A stretch of DNA of 64,000 bases, taken from an uncultured Anaerolineales bacterium (lineage in GTDB: Bacteria > Chloroflexota > Anaerolineae > Aggregatilineales > Aggregatilineaceae). The translations under genes and the position numbers were made by a program. The DNA is taken from contig CAKZOB010000042.1 of assembly GCA_937135955.1 (NCBI GenBank), positions 1 through 64,000 on the forward strand, read 5' to 3'. The notes beneath the pieces were generated by a model that was given only the letters and a program-made list of their open reading frames with translations, was not told the origin of the DNA and searched no databases. Positions 1-8,380 of the stretch are shown in pieces. The first letter of the stretch is position 1. Every line of letters starts with the position of its first letter.

Positions 1-59
1 AAATTCCTGGCGCGCAGCAAGCAGCGCCCCTACAGAACCGAATTTACGAAGATACCTGA

Positions 60-290
60 AATGCACCCCCTTTGAGAAGTGCGCGCAAACTGTGACAGGC
101 CGTTTGCTGCGTTTTGGTTGACCTCACCCCCAGCCTCGCTTCGCTCGGCTTGCCCCCTCCCCGACGCGGGGGGGCGCGAGGCGTGCCAGCGCCGAGCGGG
201 GGTGAGGTAAGCGCCTCCGCACCGGGCAAATCGCTGAGACCCTTTGCTCGCACTCAGTTTGAGGGGGCACTTCACAACAGTTCACCCCAG
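60..290. repeat. Intergenic repeat, family 1, copy A
   Basis: This fills most of the gene-free left edge (1-353). It contains an inverted repeat, CCTCACCCCC at 122-131 facing GGGGGTGAGG at 198-207, flanked by GTTTGCTGCG on the left and a CTTTGCTCGCACT tail on the right. The same blocks recur near 3.6, 13.1, 25.4, 30.8, 53.4 and 55.1 kb. I see no gene, tRNA or clear promoter in this stretch; short reading frames across it run through the repeat and are not convincing. Confidence 0.8.
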
Positions 291-353
291 AGCACGGCTG
301 CTGAGGGTCCCTCTACCTTTTCCGTGTTCTCCCGGCGGTGAAAGCCCCTGCCC

Positions 354-3149
354 TCAGCGCGCCAGCCACTCCTTGGCGGCGCGTGGCAGGTGAGCCAATG
401 GCCCGCGCACCACGGTACAGCCCGGCAGACTGTCCAGGAAGACTTGCCCGTAACGCTTGGTGATGACGCGGTTGTCGAACAGTGCCACGACCCCGCGATC
501 GGTCTTGGTGCGGATCAGTCGCCCAAACCCCTGGCGGAAGCGCAACACCGCATCGGGCACAGCGTACTGCATGAAACTATTCTCGTACTGCTCCGACCGC
601 GCCGCGAAGATCGGGTCGGAGGGTACGGCGAACGGCAGTCGCACGATCACTACCACGCTCAGGTCATCGCCGGGGATGTCTACCCCTTCCCAAAAAGAGC
701 GCGTCCCCAGCAATACCGCCCGCTCCGTCCGCACGAAGCCTTCTACCAGCGCCTGACGGCTGGTGCCATCACTCTGGTCGAAGACGGTGATGTTGCCCAG
801 CGCCAACCTTGGCGCGATCGCCTGGGCCGTCTGCCGTAGCTGAGCGTAGTTGGTGAACAGGCCCAGCATTCGCCCCTCGGTCGCCGCCGCCAGATCGATC
901 AACCCGCGCTCGACGGCGCGCTGATACTCATCCTTCCGGCTCGGATCGGGCATGTCGGTGGGGATGAAGATCAGCGTGGAAGTCTCGTAGTCGAACGGCG
1001 ATCCCACCACCGCCGTCGTCATGTGATCCGCCGCCAGACGGTCGCACAGATAGTCGAACGAGCCGCCCGTGCGCAGCGTGGCGCTAGTGAGAATCACCAC
1101 GTCTTTGGTGTCCCAGATGTACTGCCGCAGCAGCGGGCCAACGTGCAGCGGCGCAGCATGGATGGACAACCGCGTGCCATCCTGGTCTACCTGCGCCCAG
1201 TAGATCATGTTCTCCTGCGGGCTGACCGAGAACGAATGCAACTCCTGGTGAATCTCTGCCAATTGCCGCGCGGCAGCCTGTGTGCTGGCCAGGATGTCGT
1301 CGAAATTGAGCACGTCGAACTGTTCCAGGCCCGTCAGCCCGCGCGCCAGTCGTTCCATGGCATCGGCAATGGCCTTGGTGAACTGACTGAGCACTTCCCA
1401 GGCATTCTGCACCTGCGCCCAGTTGGGTTGTTGGCGCAGGGCCTCAGTGATGCGCACCTGATTTGAGTATTCGCCCGCCCGCAACTGCCCCGCCGATTCC
1501 AGGAAACGCAGGAGCGTTTCGAAATAGCGCTCCACATGGTGCCCCATCGAGCGCAGCGACTCGCTGACAATGTTGACGAATTCCTCGATCTGCGTGAAGT
1601 ACTTGCCTGGCACGCTACCGCGCGTGCTGCGGATCACTTCCCCCAGCAGACCGCGCCGCGAGTCCCCCAGTTCGTCCAGCCGCCGTTGCAACGCCGTCTG
1701 ACTGATCTGGAACGACAGACCGTTGGTCGTCGCGTCTTCCAGGTGATGCGCCTCGTCTATGATCAGGTGACGGTACTCCGGCAGCACGCGATTGCCGATC
1801 TGCACGTCCGCCAGCAGCAGGGCATGGTTGACGATGAGCACATGGGCGGACTCCGCCTGCCGCCGCGCTTTGTAGAAGGGGCAGGCTCCGCCCATTTGCT
1901 CTTCGCAGCGTTCCAGCGCGCAGCCCTCGTCCTCGGCGCTCAGCCGCGACCAGACGGCGCTCTCCTCATAGCCCCGCAGCGAAATCTCGTTACGGTCGCC
2001 GGAGTCCGATTCCAGCAACCACACCAGCACCTTGGCCAACATCCGCGCCTCGTCAACCGAAGTCGGGCCGCGTCGCCGCAGGGCAGTCAACCGACGCGGG
2101 CACAGGTAGTTGCTGCGCCCCTTGAGCACAGCCATTTCGAAGGGAATACCCAGTGCCTGTTGCAGCATGGGCAGGTCGCGTTGCAGCAACTGATCCTGCA
2201 GGTTGATGGTGGCGGTGCTGATCACCACACGCTCGTTGTTCTGTATGGCCCAGAAAATGGCGGGCAGCAGGTAGGCCATACTTTTGCCGACGCCGGTTGG
2301 CGCTTCGATCATCAGGTGATCGTTCTCGTTGAAGGCGCGCGCCACATGGCGCAGCATGGTCACCTGTTCTGGGCGATGCTCGTAGTTGGGAAACGCCGCG
2401 GCGACCTCGCCGTTTGCTTCGATCATGCCTGCCAGCCGATCGATGTCCAGGAGTTGCCGCACCGGGTTGGGGCGCAGCGGTCGCCAGGGCCGACGATCGG
2501 GCGGGAACAATTGCTCCACCGTGATCGCCCGCGAGCGCTGCGGCGCGGTGAAGGCTGTGCGCGTCCGTTCCTGCAACGCTGCGCCAAAGACGCGCCCGGT
2601 GGACCAGTCGGCCTCGCGAGCCACCTCGACGATCTCGCTCAGCGTCTCCAGTGGCAACGCCAGCGTCCGTTCCCACAGCAACCAGTAGAGCCGCCCGGCT
2701 GCTTCGGCGTCGGCCAGGGCGCGGTGCGACTCGCTCGTCTCCAGGCCAAGCTGAGTCGTCAGACCATTCAGGCTGTAACGGGGCGCTGTCGGCAGGAGCA
2801 CCGAAGCCAGGTCATAGGTATCAATGGTTGGGTTGTCCAACGGCAGGTGACGCGCCAGAAAGGCCAGATCGAAATCCACGTTGTGCCCCACGACGGGGTG
2901 CACGCCAATGAAGCTGCGCAGGCGGGGCAATACCTGGTGAAGACGCGGCTGCCCGATCAAATCCTCGGTGCGAATGCCGGTGATGGCTGTGATGCGCTCC
3001 GGCACGCCTCGCCCCGGGTTGATCAGGGTACTGAACGTATCTATCAGTTGACCATCTTCGAACTTCGCCGCCCCAACCTCAATAATATCGTCCTCGTCTG
3101 GGTTCAGGCCGGTCGTCTCCAGATCGAGGGCGACGATGACTTCGCGCAT
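354..3149 (-). CDS. dinG: DinG-family helicase with N-terminal DEDD exonuclease domain
   Basis: The 931-residue protein fuses a DnaQ-like 3'-5' exonuclease (about residues 5-165, opening with the D-x-E motif of ALDLETTG) to an XPD/DinG superfamily 2 helicase. Walker A is PTGVGKS (Lys289), the DEAH box is at 465-468, and four cysteines between them (YLC, then GC, RC and AC in one cluster) fit the Fe-S cluster of this family. The family unwinds forked or damaged DNA and works in repair. The ATG at 3149 is preferred because GGAG lies six bases upstream; an in-frame ATG at 3161 is the alternative. The exonuclease fusion is a known arrangement in Firmicutes and some other phyla. The gene stands alone, followed only by repeat DNA. 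Confidence 0.93.
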   Translation of the reverse strand: MREVIVALDLETTGLNPDEDDIIEVGAAKFEDGQLIDTFSTLINPGRGVPERITAITGIRTEDLIGQPRLHQVLPRLRSFIGVHPVVGHNVDFDLAFLARHLPLDNPTIDTYDLASVLLPTAPRYSLNGLTTQLGLETSESHRALADAEAAGRLYWLLWERTLALPLETLSEIVEVAREADWSTGRVFGAALQERTRTAFTAPQRSRAITVEQLFPPDRRPWRPLRPNPVRQLLDIDRLAGMIEANGEVAAAFPNYEHRPEQVTMLRHVARAFNENDHLMIEAPTGVGKSMAYLLPAIFWAIQNNERVVISTATINLQDQLLQRDLPMLQQALGIPFEMAVLKGRSNYLCPRRLTALRRRGPTSVDEARMLAKVLVWLLESDSGDRNEISLRGYEESAVWSRLSAEDEGCALERCEEQMGGACPFYKARRQAESAHVLIVNHALLLADVQIGNRVLPEYRHLIIDEAHHLEDATTNGLSFQISQTALQRRLDELGDSRRGLLGEVIRSTRGSVPGKYFTQIEEFVNIVSESLRSMGHHVERYFETLLRFLESAGQLRAGEYSNQVRITEALRQQPNWAQVQNAWEVLSQFTKAIADAMERLARGLTGLEQFDVLNFDDILASTQAAARQLAEIHQELHSFSVSPQENMIYWAQVDQDGTRLSIHAAPLHVGPLLRQYIWDTKDVVILTSATLRTGGSFDYLCDRLAADHMTTAVVGSPFDYETSTLIFIPTDMPDPSRKDEYQRAVERGLIDLAAATEGRMLGLFTNYAQLRQTAQAIAPRLALGNITVFDQSDGTSRQALVEGFVRTERAVLLGTRSFWEGVDIPGDDLSVVVIVRLPFAVPSDPIFAARSEQYENSFMQYAVPDAVLRFRQGFGRLIRTKTDRGVVALFDNRVITKRYGQVFLDSLPGCTVVRGPLAHLPRAAKEWLAR

Positions 3150-3244
3150 GGTGTGCTCCATTCTAAGCAGGCTACCGCTGCCGAAGGGCTATTGTAGCAC
3201 ACCTGCGCGAGAGTTTCGCCGGTAACTTTGCTCAAAAAGGCCGT

Positions 3245-3484
3245 TCATCCGCCGGAAATAGTCGGCAACAGCTTGACGCGGTCGCCCGCCTGCAGTAACA
3301 CGCTGTCCTCGATCAGTTCACCGTTGCGCGTCACCAACACCTCTTCGGGCTGCAAGCCGCACTGCATCATGGCCTCGCGCACCGTCTGGCCCGCACGCAC
3401 CCGGAATTCCCGGCGGCGAAAGGTCAGGACGGCGAACTCATCAGCGTCGTCAGGGGAAGATGGTGTGTGCGTTACATCGCTCAT
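3245..3484 (-). CDS. ThiS/MoaD-family sulfur carrier protein
   Basis: This is a 79-residue beta-grasp protein ending in the diglycine TISGG, the C-terminus that is adenylated and thiocarboxylated in ThiS, MoaD and related sulfur carriers. About 16 acidic, disordered residues precede the fold. No thiG, moaE or E1-like enzyme is adjacent, so the pathway (thiamine, molybdopterin, tRNA thiolation or another) cannot be chosen. It has its own extended -10 promoter at 3523-3528 and stands upstream of dinG on the same strand. The family call rests on size, the GG end and the ubiquitin-like hydrophobic pattern. Confidence 0.8.
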   Translation of the reverse strand: MSDVTHTPSSPDDADEFAVLTFRRREFRVRAGQTVREAMMQCGLQPEEVLVTRNGELIEDSVLLQAGDRVKLLPTISGG

Positions 3485-3522
3485 GTTGGCAGGTCTCTGT
3501 CTTCGATGGCCGGTTACAGGCG

Positions 3523-3531
3523 ATTATAGCA
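3523..3531 (-). promoter_or_regulatory. Extended -10 promoter of the sulfur carrier gene
   Basis: Read on the minus strand this is TGCTATAAT, a perfect -10 with the extended TGn element. No good -35 is seen. The predicted leader is about 30 bases. Confidence 0.6.
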
Positions 3532-3539
3532 AAGGCCCA

Positions 3540-3862
3540 CCTGCCAGGAGACAGGGACGCATTTCGCGAAAGTTCACGGTCGGCTGAGAATGCATCAGAC
3601 CTGATTTGAGGGGTGCGCGCGCAAGCTGTGAGAGGTCGTTTGCTGCGTTGTGGTTTACCTCACCCCCAGCCTCGCTGCGCTCGGCTTGCCCCCTCTCCGC
3701 GTCGGCTTATCATTACCCACATCTTGAGCCGATAGCCCTCATCCCCCGGCCTCTTCTCCCGCGCTGCGGGCGAAGGGGAGTGCCTGGGCGAGAGAAAGTA
3801 AGTCCCCTCTCCCACAGCGTTGGGAGAAGGGATTGAGGGGTGGGGGGCAGCAGACCGCCGCA
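3540..3862. repeat. Intergenic repeat, family 1, copy B
   Basis: Occupies most of the gap 3485-3983. It carries the GGTCGGCTGAGAATGCATCA block, the GTTTGCTGCG block and the CCTCACCCCCAGCCTCGCT block of copy A. A second module (CCCTCATCCCCCGGCC to GGGATTGAGGGGTG) follows and is shared with the copy near 30.7 kb. No gene seen here. Confidence 0.8.
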
Positions 3863-3906
3863 CACTGCCCGACACATTTTGTACACACCCCCGAAAAGAC
3901 GTTCAT

Positions 3907-3935
3907 TTGCGAATTTCGCCTTCCTCAAACATACT
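3907..3935 (+). promoter_or_regulatory. Putative promoter of the M23-domain gene
   Basis: TTGCGA at 3907-3912, a 17-base spacer, then CATACT at 3930-3935. It lies just outside repeat copy B and about 50 bases before the start codon, which has AAAGGAG upstream. Confidence 0.45.
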
Positions 3936-3983
3936 ACCATGCCAGCAGGGATCGTCGAGGTAGGTCTCAAAGGAGTGTGAGGC

Positions 3984-5819
3984 ATGGCGACGCCATATGA
4001 TGGCAAAGTAGGCATCTGGCATTGGAAAGGAGACTCGATCGCCGAAGAGACAATCGAGGCACTATGCCGGACGATCAAGAAATGGGCGCCTGCGATCACT
4101 CAGGTGTGGGTGAAGACCAGCGATGGCGAACACTGGCAGGGTGAATTCGACACCGATCGCAACCTGGCTATTGATGGCCCGGCCAGTGTAGACAAGTGGG
4201 TACGCATTCTGGACTCTTTTGGCCTGGAGTTTCACGCCTGGGCAGTGGTGAAGGGCCAAAACATCGCCGCGGAGGCCGACCGCATCATCGAAGTGTGCAA
4301 CCGGCCCGGCGTGCGCTCGATGATCCTCGACGTCGAACCCTATTCCGGCTTCTGGACGGTGGGCAAAGACCCAATTCGCCCTTTCATGACGCGCATCCGG
4401 CGCGGCATCGGGGGGCGGTTTCATCTGGGCATGGCGGTTGATCCGCGCCCGCGCCACAAAGCGTCTATCTTCCCCCACGAGTGGCGGCCCTTCGTCAACA
4501 GTGTACACCTGCAGGTATATTGGGATACGTTCCAGCGCCCTTACGACGAGGTGCTCGACGAAGCCTATCGCACCTGGGGCGATTATGGCCTGCCGCTGTA
4601 CCCGGTGATGCCCGGCAAGGCCCCGCGCGACGAGATCAAGGCAGGCCGAGAATACGTCATCAAGCGTCACAAGGCGGCGGGGATGAGCTGGTGGCGCTTC
4701 GGCACGATCGGGCCAATTGAGTTCCCCGTCATCAACCAGCCTATGGAAGAAGTGGACGGGGGGACAACGCCCGAACCACCTCCAGCCAAGGGGCGCTACG
4801 GCATCGAGATCGTCGTCACGCCGGACAAGCCTCAATACCGCGATGGCGCGCACGGCGGCGGTGATGTCAACACGCTGCTCAAGAAGTTCAAGAATACCTG
4901 GGGCTGGACGTGCAAGTACAAGAAAACGGCCAAACAGAGCAGTCAGGTCTGGGCGCGCTGGGACCCGCAACTGGTGGCGAGTGGCTGGTATGAGGTCTCG
5001 GCCTTTGTGCCGGCGCGGCACGCCACGACCGAACGCGCGCGTTACAAGCTGCACGGGGCGATCGGTGCACCGAGCGAGTTAGTCATTCCAGTGCGCCAGA
5101 GCGACTATTACAATGTGTGGGTGCCGCTGGGCGTCTATCAGTTCGATGCCAACAATGCCACAGCGGGGGTGGTCTTCCTCAACGATCTGACCGGCGAGGA
5201 CGACAAGGAAATCGCCTTCGATGCCATCCGCTGGCGGCAGATCGTAGGAATCACCCCGACCGAAAAATACCTGGCTGACGGCTACGATAGCCCGGTGGGC
5301 ACGGCTGCCGAACGGCGCGGCGACAAGCTATGGCCTGGTAACTGGTTCGATGCAACGGGTTTCGACCGGCTGTATCGCGTGGGCACGCCCAATCAGGCCT
5401 ATCACACGGGCGCTGACCTTAACATGAATGAGCCATACTGGGATGCCGATGCCCATTCGCCGGTGTATGCGGCGGCGTCTGGCGTAGTGGTCTTCGCCGA
5501 CCGTCTGCCCGGCTGGGGCAACGTGATCGTCATCCGTCACGATCCGCTCATTTCGACCGGTCAGGTGCTCTATGGGCGCTACGCACATGTGGAAGGGGTG
5601 CGCGTACAGGTGGGCGATCGCGTGGTGCGCGGTCAGCAGATTTGCAAGGTGGGCAACGCCGATGGCCTGTTCACCTATCATCTACATTTCGATCTCAGCC
5701 CGACGACCATCCTGGAAACGCAGCCCTGGCACTGGCCGCGTATGAACCGCACCGAACTGCGGGCCAATTATGTCAACCCGCTCGATTTCATCCTCAATCA
5801 TCGGCCCAAGGATCGGTAG
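3984..5819 (+). CDS. TIM-barrel-like / golvesin / M23 peptidase multidomain protein
   Basis: The 611-residue protein has three parts. Residues 1 to about 250 look like a TIM-barrel glycoside-hydrolase-type domain (LDVEPY strand end, repeated WW/YW motifs). About 275-420 resembles the golvesin carbohydrate-binding beta domain. About 440-605 is an M23 (LytM) zinc peptidase: HTGAD supplies His474 and Asp478, and HLHFD supplies His566 and His568. M23 enzymes cut peptidoglycan cross-bridges, so this may be a cell-wall or competitor-wall hydrolase. Oddly there is no signal peptide or N-terminal membrane segment; the protein starts directly with the barrel. It has a good ribosome site (AAAGGAG) and its own promoter. 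The N-terminal domain assignment is tentative; M23 is firm. Confidence 0.8.
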   Translation: MATPYDGKVGIWHWKGDSIAEETIEALCRTIKKWAPAITQVWVKTSDGEHWQGEFDTDRNLAIDGPASVDKWVRILDSFGLEFHAWAVVKGQNIAAEADRIIEVCNRPGVRSMILDVEPYSGFWTVGKDPIRPFMTRIRRGIGGRFHLGMAVDPRPRHKASIFPHEWRPFVNSVHLQVYWDTFQRPYDEVLDEAYRTWGDYGLPLYPVMPGKAPRDEIKAGREYVIKRHKAAGMSWWRFGTIGPIEFPVINQPMEEVDGGTTPEPPPAKGRYGIEIVVTPDKPQYRDGAHGGGDVNTLLKKFKNTWGWTCKYKKTAKQSSQVWARWDPQLVASGWYEVSAFVPARHATTERARYKLHGAIGAPSELVIPVRQSDYYNVWVPLGVYQFDANNATAGVVFLNDLTGEDDKEIAFDAIRWRQIVGITPTEKYLADGYDSPVGTAAERRGDKLWPGNWFDATGFDRLYRVGTPNQAYHTGADLNMNEPYWDADAHSPVYAAASGVVVFADRLPGWGNVIVIRHDPLISTGQVLYGRYAHVEGVRVQVGDRVVRGQQICKVGNADGLFTYHLHFDLSPTTILETQPWHWPRMNRTELRANYVNPLDFILNHRPKDR

Positions 5820-5888
5820 AGGGCAGAGGGGGGCGCGTGTGCCGTCACAGACGGGGTACGCCAGAATACCGATTTGGGAGAGGAAGAC

Positions 5889-6905
5889 ATGACGATCACA
5901 CGGCTGAAGCTGGAGCGCTTTACCGCGTTCGAAAGTCTGGAAGTGGAGTTTTCTCCCCGCGTCAATATCTTCCTGGGCACCAACGGTACTGGCAAGACAC
6001 ACCTGATGAAGGTTGTCTATGCGGCCTGTGACGTCACGAAAAGCGATCGCGGCTTTGTCGAGAAACTGGTGCGGGTGTTCTTGCCAGCCGAAGGGGCACC
6101 AGGCCGCCTGGTGAAACGCTACGGGCAGAGCACTCGTTGCACGATTGAGGTTTCCAGGGATGGCAGAAAGCTGTCCGCTTCTTTCTCCAACCACACCAGG
6201 GTTCCAGCATCAGCAACGGTCACTGGAATGAGGGGATGGAAAGAAGAGCGGATTGAGGCGGTTTACATCCCGGTGAAGGAGATGCTGGCCAATGCACCGG
6301 GATTTCGCTCCCTGTATGCTCAGAGAGAAATTCACTTCGAGGAGATTTACGCCGATATTGTGGATCGCGCACTTCTGCCCGTGAGGCGTGGCCCTGTTGA
6401 CGCCCGACGGAGACGATTGCTAGAAATCCTGCAGGGCGCAATCGAAGGTCGTGTTCATCAGGAAAATGAACAGTTCTTCTTGCGCAACAGGCAGGGGAAC
6501 CTGGAGTTCACATTGTTGGCCGAGGGACTGCGCAAGCTGGGCCTGTTGTGGCTGCTCATCCAGAATGGTACCCTCCTGGAAGGTTCCGTGTTGTTTTGGG
6601 ATGAACCAGAGGCCAATCTCAACCCGTCTCTCTTCAAGACGCTTATTGAAATCCTGCTCGAACTCGCGCGTGGGGGAGTGCAGATATTTGTGGCGACCCA
6701 TGACTATCTCATTCTCAAAGAGTTCGACCTCCAAAAACACGAGAAAGAAGTCCTGTTTCATGCGTTGTATCGTGACGAGGAAACAGGGGAAGTGCAGTGT
6801 CGCTCGGTATTCTCCTATGTCGAGATCGATCCCAACGCGATTGCTCAGGCCTTTGCCAGCGCCTATGACCGGGAAGTAGAACGCAGTCTCAAGGGGATCA
6901 GATAA
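5889..6905 (+). CDS. AAA/ABC-type ATPase of the RecF/OLD-like class
   Basis: This 338-residue protein begins with the RecF/SMC-type opening (ITRLKLERFTAFESLEVEF). Walker A is GTNGTGKT at 30-37, Walker B is LFWDEPEANLNP (Asp238, Glu239) and the switch histidine is in VATHDY (His271). That is an AAA_15/AAA_21-like ABC ATPase head with only a short insert where SMC proteins have a coiled coil. Such heads power many restriction and abortive-infection systems as well as repair. The ATG at 5889 is chosen for GGGAGAGGA upstream; a TTG at 5874 is the alternative. Its stop and the next start are four bases apart. Base composition is visibly less GC-rich than its neighbours (45% in one row counted by eye), which suggests acquisition. 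Confidence 0.85.
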   Translation: MTITRLKLERFTAFESLEVEFSPRVNIFLGTNGTGKTHLMKVVYAACDVTKSDRGFVEKLVRVFLPAEGAPGRLVKRYGQSTRCTIEVSRDGRKLSASFSNHTRVPASATVTGMRGWKEERIEAVYIPVKEMLANAPGFRSLYAQREIHFEEIYADIVDRALLPVRRGPVDARRRRLLEILQGAIEGRVHQENEQFFLRNRQGNLEFTLLAEGLRKLGLLWLLIQNGTLLEGSVLFWDEPEANLNPSLFKTLIEILLELARGGVQIFVATHDYLILKEFDLQKHEKEVLFHALYRDEETGEVQCRSVFSYVEIDPNAIAQAFASAYDREVERSLKGIR

Positions 6906-6908
6906 GTC

Positions 6909-7415
6909 ATGATACTGCGTGAGCGGAATCTCGAGCTCACTTTGCCCCCTGGGGTGAAGGCGTGGAAGTTCGACGACGATACTCATGGACTTTCTCACTG
7001 CATGAAGGCGGTGGACTTCATTGTTGAACTGGCAGATCGCTTTCTTTTCATTGAAATCAAGGACCCGGAGTATTCTTCGGCTACGTCGAGAGTCCAGCAG
7101 AAATTCATTCAAGACTTTCAGTCGGGACGACTGGACGAAGATTTGAAGTACAAGTACCGGGATTCGTTCCTTTATCAGTGGGCCTGTGGATCTCTGAACG
7201 ACAAGCCGATTTACTATTTTGTGGTCGTGGTGTTGAGCAACCTGACCGAAGCAGACTTGCTCGCCAGAACGGAGGCTCTCAGACGTCAGTTGCCGCAACA
7301 AGGGCCATCATCAGGTGTACGGCGACGTCGAATTGTCGAGGACTGTGCGGTATTCAACCTGCAAACCTGGAACTCGAAACTCCCTCAGTATCAGATTCGG
7401 CGTGTGCGATCGTAA
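6909..7415 (+). CDS. Small protein with PD-(D/E)XK-like nuclease motif, partner of the ATPase
   Basis: The 168-residue protein is translationally linked to the ATPase. Residues 33-52 contain Asp36 in AVDF, 13 residues before Glu49-x-Lys51 (IEIKD), at the end of two predicted beta strands. That matches the catalytic core of PD-(D/E)XK nucleases. The rest has no motif I recognise; a second hydrophobic strand (YYFVVVVLSN) lies around residue 105. GC content is low (one row counted at 43%). By analogy with other ATPase-nuclease pairs I infer a nucleic-acid-targeting effector, possibly in defence. Nuclease activity is unproven, and I cannot exclude a match to an already named system. Confidence 0.6.
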   Translation: MILRERNLELTLPPGVKAWKFDDDTHGLSHCMKAVDFIVELADRFLFIEIKDPEYSSATSRVQQKFIQDFQSGRLDEDLKYKYRDSFLYQWACGSLNDKPIYYFVVVVLSNLTEADLLARTEALRRQLPQQGPSSGVRRRRIVEDCAVFNLQTWNSKLPQYQIRRVRS

Positions 7416-7535
7416 ACTTGTTGTCTACATCCACCCTTTGGCATTGACGACACTTACAGTCAGTCGAAGGCGGGGGCGGGTGTGAGTCTGCCCCCCAACG
7501 TTTGCCCGACGGACGTTCTCCGCGGGCTGATTGCC

Positions 7536-7544
7536 TGGTATAAT
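7536..7544 (+). promoter_or_regulatory. Extended -10 promoter, probable leaderless transcript
   Basis: TGG followed by TATAAT at 7539-7544. The ATG of the FHA gene is at 7552, seven bases after the -10, so transcription should start at or next to the start codon. There is no ribosome site. Confidence 0.6.
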
Positions 7545-7551
7545 CCGCGCC

Positions 7552-8376
7552 ATGGACAAGAGGCGGTTCTCGCAGTTCGAAGAGCGCGTGCAGGCGCTGG
7601 TCGAGGGGGGCTTTGCGCGGCTGTTCGCCGGGCGTCTGCGCCCGCACGAGATCGCCGTGCGCCTGGCCCGCGCCATGGAAGACGGCGCAGTCCTCGACAG
7701 CGACGGTCTGCTCGCCGCACCGAACCGCTATATCGTGCGCCTGCATCCCGACGATCACGTCTCGCTGATGGCGACCGACGCCGACCTGGCCGGGGCACTG
7801 GCCCAAGACATCATTGTGCTGGCCCGCGAAGGTGGTCTGCGCCTGGAAACGCCGCCGGAAGTGGTGCTGGTGGCCGACGGTGACGTAGACCCGCACACGG
7901 TGGCGGTTTTCGCTGAGCACGTCAGCGCAGTGCATCAGACGACGCTCTCGCTGACCATGAGCGAGCAACTCCCCGCCCGTGCGACCAAAGAGACGGTGCA
8001 GCTTCCGCCCGCCTATCTGGTGGTGAATGGCGATCGCTACATTGCACTGGAACGCTCGGTGATCAACATTGGGCGGCGGCGCGATAACACCATCGTGCTG
8101 GACGACCGGCGTGTCAGCCGTCATCACTGTCAGTTGCGCTTTCGTTTCGGGCACTTTGTGCTTTACGACCTGGCCAGCCGAGGCGGCACCTTCGTCAACG
8201 GGATGCGGGTGAGCGAGTGCGTGTTGCGCTCCGGAGACGTGATCTCGCTGGCGGGAGTCAAGCTGGTCTACATGGTGGACGAGGGCACGACTGGCGCGCG
8301 CCCAGCCAGGGGCGGCGATACGCAGATGTACCTGGTGCCGCCCGATCCGCCGGAAGACCTGCCAGACGAGAGGTGA
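7552..8376 (+). CDS. FhaA-like protein (DUF3662 + FHA domain)
   Basis: The 274-residue protein has the N-terminal DUF3662 fold of FhaA proteins at about residues 1-125 (RFSQFEERVQALVEGGFARL, then RLRPHEIA). A linker follows, then an FHA phosphothreonine-binding domain at about 175-255 with the core residues IGRRRDN, SRHHC and GGTFVNG. In Actinobacteria FhaA is read by a Ser/Thr kinase and controls cell-wall synthesis. Here no PknB, phosphatase or rodA is adjacent; a SEDS/PBP pair lies at 43.6 kb. It forms an operon with the next FHA gene, four bases apart. ATG 7552 is chosen over TTG 7531, which would overlap the -10. Confidence 0.88.
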   Translation: MDKRRFSQFEERVQALVEGGFARLFAGRLRPHEIAVRLARAMEDGAVLDSDGLLAAPNRYIVRLHPDDHVSLMATDADLAGALAQDIIVLAREGGLRLETPPEVVLVADGDVDPHTVAVFAEHVSAVHQTTLSLTMSEQLPARATKETVQLPPAYLVVNGDRYIALERSVINIGRRRDNTIVLDDRRVSRHHCQLRFRFGHFVLYDLASRGGTFVNGMRVSECVLRSGDVISLAGVKLVYMVDEGTTGARPARGGDTQMYLVPPDPPEDLPDER

Positions 8377-8380
8377 GGCC

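Noticed and set aside
1536-3197. A 553-codon open frame opposite dinG
   Set aside because: Same reason: antisense shadow of a confidently identified helicase.
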